Made by a program: the position numbers and the translations under genes. This document shows, in pieces, positions 4,943 to 6,132 of a stretch of DNA of 6,132 bases (position 1 is its first letter; the number at the start of each line of letters is the position of its first letter). The stretch spans positions 1 through 6,132 of the forward strand of contig CAZIMM010000108.1 of NCBI GenBank assembly GCA_964540415.1, given 5' to 3'. The notes beneath the pieces were generated by a model that searched no databases, was not told the origin of the DNA, and saw nothing but the letters and a program-made list of their open reading frames with translations. This DNA is from CAZIMM01 sp964540415 (GTDB lineage: Bacteria; Bacillota; Clostridia; Oscillospirales; Acutalibacteraceae).

Positions 4943-6132
4943 ATGAAGAAATTTATGGACGCGGATTTTTTGCTTGAAAATGAACCGGCAAAAAAAATAT
5001 TTGACTCCTGCAAGGATATGCCGATTTTTGACTGGCACTGCCACCTCTCCCCGAAGGAAATCTACGAAAACCGTCAGCCGGAGGATATCGCTCAGCTCTG
5101 GCTCGGCGGCGACCACTATAAATGGCGTGCAATGCGCTCATTCGGCATTGATGAAAGGTACATAACCGGAGACGCTTCGGGTTATGAGAAGTTCAAGGCA
5201 TGGGCAAGCGTTATGCCCGCCTGTATAGGTAATCCCCTTTACCATTGGACACATCTTGAACTGCAAAGATATTTCGACATTTACACTCCGCTCAGTGAGA
5301 AAACCTGCGATGAAATCTGGGAAAAGGCTAATGCAAAAATCGCTTCCGGCGGCTTCACACCTAGAGAATTGATTATGTCTTCAAATGTGCACTGTCTGTG
5401 CACAACGGATGACCCGGCGGATTCACTTGAGTATCATCAGCTCATTGCAAATGACAAAACCTTTACAGTGAAAGTTCTGCCCGCATTCCGTCCCGACAAG
5501 GCTCTCAACGTTGAGCAGGCGGCTTTTCTGCCTTGGCTTGCTTCTCTTGAAAACACCTGCGGTAAAAAAATCTCCTCTTATGCACAGCTTGTCGACGCTC
5601 TCGCGGAGCGCATTGAGTTTTTTGCTTCCCTCGGCTGCTGCGCAAGCGACCATGCGTTTTCTTATGTTCCGTTTGCCGAGTCAACGCCTGATGAGCTTGA
5701 AGAAATTTTCGTCAAGGCTCTTTCGGCAAAGCCGTTAACCGTCTGTGAGCTTGATAAATACCGTACCGCTCTGATGAGATTTTTGGCGGGTGAATATGCG
5801 CGCCGCGGCTGGGGAATGGAGCTGCACATCGGTGCAATGCGCAACAACAACTCGCTGATGTTTTCACGTCTCGGTCCGGACACGGGCTATGATTCAATTG
5901 ATGACCGTGAAATTGCATTGCCGCTTTCACGCTTTTTGGACAGCCTTGCAAAAGAAGAAAAGCTTCCGAAAACAATACTGTTCACTCTGAATCCCAAGGA
6001 CAACTATGTTCTCGGCTCAATGCTCGGCAACTTCCAGTCGGCATCAGGCGAAAAGGCAATGAGCAAAATTCAGTTCGGCTCCGGCTGGTGGTTCAATGAC
6101 AATCTTGACGGTATGCGCGAGCAGATGAAGGC
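4943..6132 (+). CDS. uxaC: Uronate isomerase, 3' end beyond the window
   Basis: UxaC isomerises D-galacturonate to D-tagaturonate (and D-glucuronate to D-fructuronate), the entry step of the pathway. It is a divergent member of the amidohydrolase superfamily with a (beta/alpha)8 barrel. The frame is open without a stop from ATG 4943 to the window end: 396 of about 465-470 residues. Visible signatures are FMDADFLLENEPAKKIF at the start, the metal-binding H-x-H in DWHCHLSP (His32, His34), CTTDDPADSLEYH (TTDDP at 154-158), ELHIGAMRNNN (His295), LNPKDNYVLGSMLGNFQ, and FGSGWWFNDN with Asp386 at the barrel position where the family has its catalytic Asp. All expected key residues in the visible part are present. 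It is the third gene of the uxaB-uxaA-uxaC unit; later genes of the operon are out of view. Confidence 0.96.
   Translation, partial: MKKFMDADFLLENEPAKKIFDSCKDMPIFDWHCHLSPKEIYENRQPEDIAQLWLGGDHYKWRAMRSFGIDERYITGDASGYEKFKAWASVMPACIGNPLYHWTHLELQRYFDIYTPLSEKTCDEIWEKANAKIASGGFTPRELIMSSNVHCLCTTDDPADSLEYHQLIANDKTFTVKVLPAFRPDKALNVEQAAFLPWLASLENTCGKKISSYAQLVDALAERIEFFASLGCCASDHAFSYVPFAESTPDELEEIFVKALSAKPLTVCELDKYRTALMRFLAGEYARRGWGMELHIGAMRNNNSLMFSRLGPDTGYDSIDDREIALPLSRFLDSLAKEEKLPKTILFTLNPKDNYVLGSMLGNFQSASGEKAMSKIQFGSGWWFNDNLDGMREQMK

Noticed and set aside
4793..5975. Short frames on both strands between 4793 and 5975
   Set aside because: The region is covered by uxaC, which stays open to the window end with all its family motifs; the short frames are shadows.
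1..6132. CRISPR array, tRNA, rRNA, insertion sequence, prophage or attachment sites
   Set aside because: No regularly spaced repeats, tRNA-like cloverleaf, transposase, integrase or long inverted repeats were seen; the window is nearly all housekeeping and catabolic coding sequence.

Overview
The window looks like chromosomal DNA from an anaerobic Firmicute of the class Clostridia, perhaps an Oscillospirales/Ruminococcaceae-type gut bacterium. The basis is protein style (CarB, DapF and Uxa proteins of clostridial type), balanced base composition, GGAG-type ribosome binding sites and a TTG start. The run of ten Ns at 2918-2927 and a small frame break at about 595-607 point to a draft, probably metagenomic, assembly. 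All genes lie on the plus strand and are closely packed; no stretch above 100 bases lacks a gene.

Region 1 (1-1953) is biosynthetic. It holds the C-terminal part of the carbamoyl-phosphate synthase large subunit (carB), which supplies carbamoyl phosphate to pyrimidines and arginine. Its last, regulatory (MGS-like) domain continues without a stop codon into a complete diaminopimelate epimerase (dapF; lysine and peptidoglycan precursor). The carB frame is broken just before the MGS domain in exactly the way expected if a tandem 7-bp repeat had contracted to one copy. The break creates an ATGA stop/start overlap. The DapF part has alanine where the first of the two catalytic cysteines is expected.

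Region 2 (1954-2052) is a 99-base spacer with a terminator-like hairpin, a weak promoter candidate, and a small palindrome around the next gene's ribosome binding site.

Region 3 (2053-6132) is a hexuronate operon in the order uxaB-uxaA-uxaC: tagaturonate reductase, altronate dehydratase and uronate isomerase (cut by the window end). Together they convert D-galacturonate through D-tagaturonate and D-altronate to 2-keto-3-deoxygluconate, a pectin-degradation route. uxaB and uxaA overlap by 8 bases and uxaA-uxaC are 18 bases apart, so they are probably co-transcribed. No wholly unknown system was seen. The points most worth a second look are the CarB-DapF fusion, the missing DapF cysteine and the repeat-contraction frameshift.
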